Shown piece by piece: positions 62,070 to 64,000 of a stretch of DNA of 64,000 bases (positions are counted from its first letter, which is position 1; each line of letters opens with the position of its first letter). This DNA comes from Gammaproteobacteria bacterium. Lineage in GTDB: Bacteria > Pseudomonadota > Gammaproteobacteria > Ga0077536. A model generated the notes under the pieces. The model saw only the letters and a program-made list of their open reading frames with translations. It was not told the DNA's origin and made no database searches. Where the stretch lies: contig JACPPA010000002.1 in NCBI GenBank assembly GCA_016191285.1, positions 232,582 to 296,581 of the forward strand. The letters run 5' to 3'. A program made the translations under genes and the position numbers.

Positions 62070-62970
62070 AATTGCTGAAGCAAAGGAGGCAGAGGCCGTC
62101 CCCGATATCTCGCTGCCGCTCACTTCGTCAATTGAAAAAGCGGCCCGCATTATCGCTGACGCCGACGGCCTCGTGATTGCTGCCGGCGTCGGTATGGGAG
62201 TGGACTCCGGATTATCGGACTTCCGCGGCACGGAAGGATTCTGGAAGGCCTATCCCGCGCTCGCACGCTGTCGCATTCACTTCGAGGACATTGCGTGTCC
62301 CGGGAGTTTCCACACGCATCCTCGACTCGCCTGGGGCTTTTATGGACACCGGTTGCAGCTTTACCGTCAGACCAAACCACATGCCGGGTTCGGTTTGCTC
62401 AAGGCGATTGGAGCGCGCATGCCGCGTGGCACGTTTGTGTTTACGCGCAACGTGGATGGGCACTTTCAGCGCGCTGGGTTTGATGTTGACCGGATCTGCG
62501 AACGGCATGGCTCGATCCATCGGCTGCAATGTCTGGAACCGTGCTCGGACGCGACGTGGTCCGCAGATGATTTTCGGCCGCGAATTGACTCCGAACGGTG
62601 TCAGTTACTAAGCCGTGCACCAATCTGTCCAACGTGTGGCGGCCCGGCACGTCCTAACGTCCTCATGTTCGGTGACTGGGCGTGGAACGGGCGATACGCC
62701 GAAGCACAGGAAGCTTCTTTGCTCGAATGGCGGGAGACGGTAAAGAAGCTCGCCATTATCGAAATCGGCGCGGGGTCAACGATTCCAACGGTGCGGCAGT
62801 TTTCGGAGTCGCTCGATGCGCCGCTGATCCGCATTAATCCGAAGGAAGCCGACGTGCCCTTCGGTGATTCCGTTTCACTGCCTTTGCCCGCATTAACCGC
62901 GATCGACAGAATTGCTCGCGCGGTACTCGAAAACTGGACTACTGATTGCACGTTCGCTAAGGTCGAGTGA
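62053..62970 (+). CDS. Sir2-family NAD-dependent protein
   Basis: The 305-aa product from GTG 62053 has the sirtuin NAD pocket AGVGMGVDSGLSDFRG (44-59), TRNVDGHFQRAG with N133 and D135, catalytic H152 (ERHGS), and a zinc site C160, C164, C192, C195 (LQCLEPC, CPTCGG), then NVLMFGD and GAGSTIPTV. All core residues of an active deacetylase or NAD hydrolase are present. Sir2 domains are frequent in anti-phage systems; here that role is inferred from its place in a mobile element's cargo. Confidence 0.88.
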   Translation: MDSSTEIAEAKEAEAVPDISLPLTSSIEKAARIIADADGLVIAAGVGMGVDSGLSDFRGTEGFWKAYPALARCRIHFEDIACPGSFHTHPRLAWGFYGHRLQLYRQTKPHAGFGLLKAIGARMPRGTFVFTRNVDGHFQRAGFDVDRICERHGSIHRLQCLEPCSDATWSADDFRPRIDSERCQLLSRAPICPTCGGPARPNVLMFGDWAWNGRYAEAQEASLLEWRETVKKLAIIEIGAGSTIPTVRQFSESLDAPLIRINPKEADVPFGDSVSLPLPALTAIDRIARAVLENWTTDCTFAKVE

Positions 62971-63035
62971 CCCACATCGTCGCCGCACACTCGATATACC
63001 ACCGAGCATCTTCGAGCAAAGTAAGGATTACCAGC

Positions 63036-63560
63036 CTACTTTAAAAGCTGATAAGACAGTGATGTTTCGGTGGCATTGATAATTCGGACCGTCACCCCGG
63101 CGACGTTGAATTCTTTGCTCTTATTTGGACCAACCGCAAACTCTGTCGTATTCGGTGGCAAACGTTCTGTACTACCGCTCGGAGCACTATACGAAGTAAC
63201 CGTGCCATAGAGATTGTCACCAACGCGCTGGGCACTGACTGTCGACCTAGAACTGCCGTATCGGCTCATCGTGGTTTCGGTGGATTCAGTCTCGACTTCG
63301 GTGATACGAAAAACGACGCGACCATCCGGAACCAAGCCTTGATACCATAGTTCGGTGTAGCCGTTATTGACTTTGCCACCGAAAATATCCGCCTTCCCGA
63401 AAGCGTTCGGGAGATCTGATGTGCGCTGGATTCTCAAAACCTGGCCACCGATATGAGTCGATAAATTATGTCTCGTCTCGTTACTGAGGTGCTCGTAGGA
63501 TTGAATCGTCGCACCGCATCCAACAAGGGTAAATACGAGAGCGAGATTGAGAAGACGCAT
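63036..63560 (-). CDS. Putative lipoprotein
   Basis: The 174-aa product has a lipoprotein signal (LLNLALVFTLVGC, Cys at about 15). The mature part is beta-rich and Thr/Ser-rich. Start 63560 is preferred because GGAG lies just upstream and the signal begins there. It is convergent with the Sir2 gene. The function is unknown. Confidence 0.7.
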   Translation of the reverse strand: MRLLNLALVFTLVGCGATIQSYEHLSNETRHNLSTHIGGQVLRIQRTSDLPNAFGKADIFGGKVNNGYTELWYQGLVPDGRVVFRITEVETESTETTMSRYGSSRSTVSAQRVGDNLYGTVTSYSAPSGSTERLPPNTTEFAVGPNKSKEFNVAGVTVRIINATETSLSYQLLK

Positions 63561-63707
63561 GGTTTCTCCGTTGGTTCGAAAAATCTGAACTTCCATAGAG
63601 GATGACTGCTGATGCCCGGCCATTTTGAATGCTCCTCATAGGCCGTGGCCGCATCGAAAGGATACCCTTAGCGTTGTGGGGTGCGAAAGTGGCATCCACA
63701 ATTGATT

Positions 63708-63920
63708 ATGATTGGCGAGCGGATCCGGGAGCTTCGCCTGAAGGCTGGCTACTCCCAGGAAGGTTTTGCTGCCGAAGCAGGACTAGACCGAGCCTACTAC
63801 GGTGGTGTCGAGCGCGGTGAACGGAATATCGCGGCCTTGAATCTAGTCATGATTGCTGCGGTGTTAGCGGGGTTGTATAAGCGCGGCATTTTAGATGTAC
63901 GGGCGCGGTCTAGCGGATAG
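63708..63920 (+). CDS. Small XRE protein, controller-like
   Basis: The 70-aa product is almost entirely an XRE HTH: IGERIRELRLKAGYSQEGFA, AGLDRAYYGGVERGERNIAA. The DR-x-Y-x-G-x-ERGERN pattern is that of restriction-modification controller (C) proteins. No methylase or nuclease follows within the remaining 80 bp, so its targets lie outside the window or it is solitary. Confidence 0.8.
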   Translation: MIGERIRELRLKAGYSQEGFAAEAGLDRAYYGGVERGERNIAALNLVMIAAVLAGLYKRGILDVRARSSG

Positions 63921-64000
63921 GTTCGACCGGCGCACGGCTGCGGCAAGCGGCGGTTTAGCTTGCGGTGCGGGCGTCATCAAAACGGTGGATCGGCGGGCGA

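Larger units (their letters stand above)
50921..63920. mobile_element. Second integrative element: satellite or prophage remnant (right end not found)
   Basis: It starts at attR with a P4-family integrase remnant and carries AlpA, a replication initiator with iterons, DnaB, TerS and TerL, but no capsid or tail genes, then cargo. The end coordinate is only the last gene seen; no third copy of the tRNA repeat was found in the window. Confidence 0.6.

Noticed and set aside
12000..64000. CRISPR arrays and insertion sequences
   Set aside because: I saw no regularly spaced long repeats and no transposase-like product. The only repeat cluster is the five iterons at 56122-56242.
51000..64000. Third copy of the tRNA-Leu att repeat marking the right end of the second element
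   Set aside because: Reading this stretch I found no match to the 55-bp repeat, so the right end is left open.

Overview
The window comes from the chromosome of a gammaproteobacterium. The left 11.5 kb is conserved core: ftsK, lolA, rarA, crcB and serS, then uvrY-uvrC-pgsA followed by tRNA-Gly(GCC), tRNA-Cys(GCA) and tRNA-Leu(UAA). That last order matches the Escherichia coli uvrY-uvrC-pgsA-glyW-cysT-leuZ block. Most genes use ATG, and overlapping ATGA/GTGA junctions are common. I cannot name the genus.

A complete-looking temperate prophage occupies about 11.55-50.92 kb. It is inserted in tRNA-Leu and bounded by a 55-bp direct repeat of the tRNA 3' end (11495-11549 and 50866-50920). Its leftward early arm (12.3-20.4 kb) carries integrase, an excisionase-like gene, many small genes, a PD-(D/E)XK nuclease with a probable annealing-type partner, and an adenine methylase. 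The control region (20.4-21.6 kb) has a short cI-like repressor, a cro-like gene and five related operators. The rightward arm carries replication genes (DUF1376/O-like protein, RecA-fold helicase, RusA, NinB), a Fis-like regulator, then a T7/BPP-1-type podovirus virion module. That module holds connector, scaffold, capsid, tail tube proteins, internal virion proteins and terminase, and is followed by tail fibre and lysis genes with a nested Rz1. So lambda-like control drives a T7-like particle, and I see no T7-type RNA polymerase. Two extra functions stand out in the virion module: a polysaccharide-deacetylase-like protein, and a zeta-toxin-type P-loop kinase domain inside an internal virion protein.

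Immediately right of attR lies a second, older element (from 50.92 kb; no right end found). It begins with a P4-family integrase lacking its N-terminal domain. It continues with a HigB/HigA-type toxin-antitoxin pair, AlpA, a Spo11/topoisomerase VI-A-like protein, a replication initiator gene containing five internal iteron-like repeats, a DnaB-type helicase, and small and large terminase subunits. No capsid or tail genes follow. The terminase is followed by about 300 bp of apparent non-coding DNA and a cargo segment: unknown genes, a Sir2-family protein with an overlapping upstream partner, a lipoprotein, and a small controller-like XRE protein. This fits a phage satellite or a truncated prophage whose cargo could be defensive. 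That reading is inference.

All functions are assigned from motifs and recognised family resemblance by eye; no database search was run.
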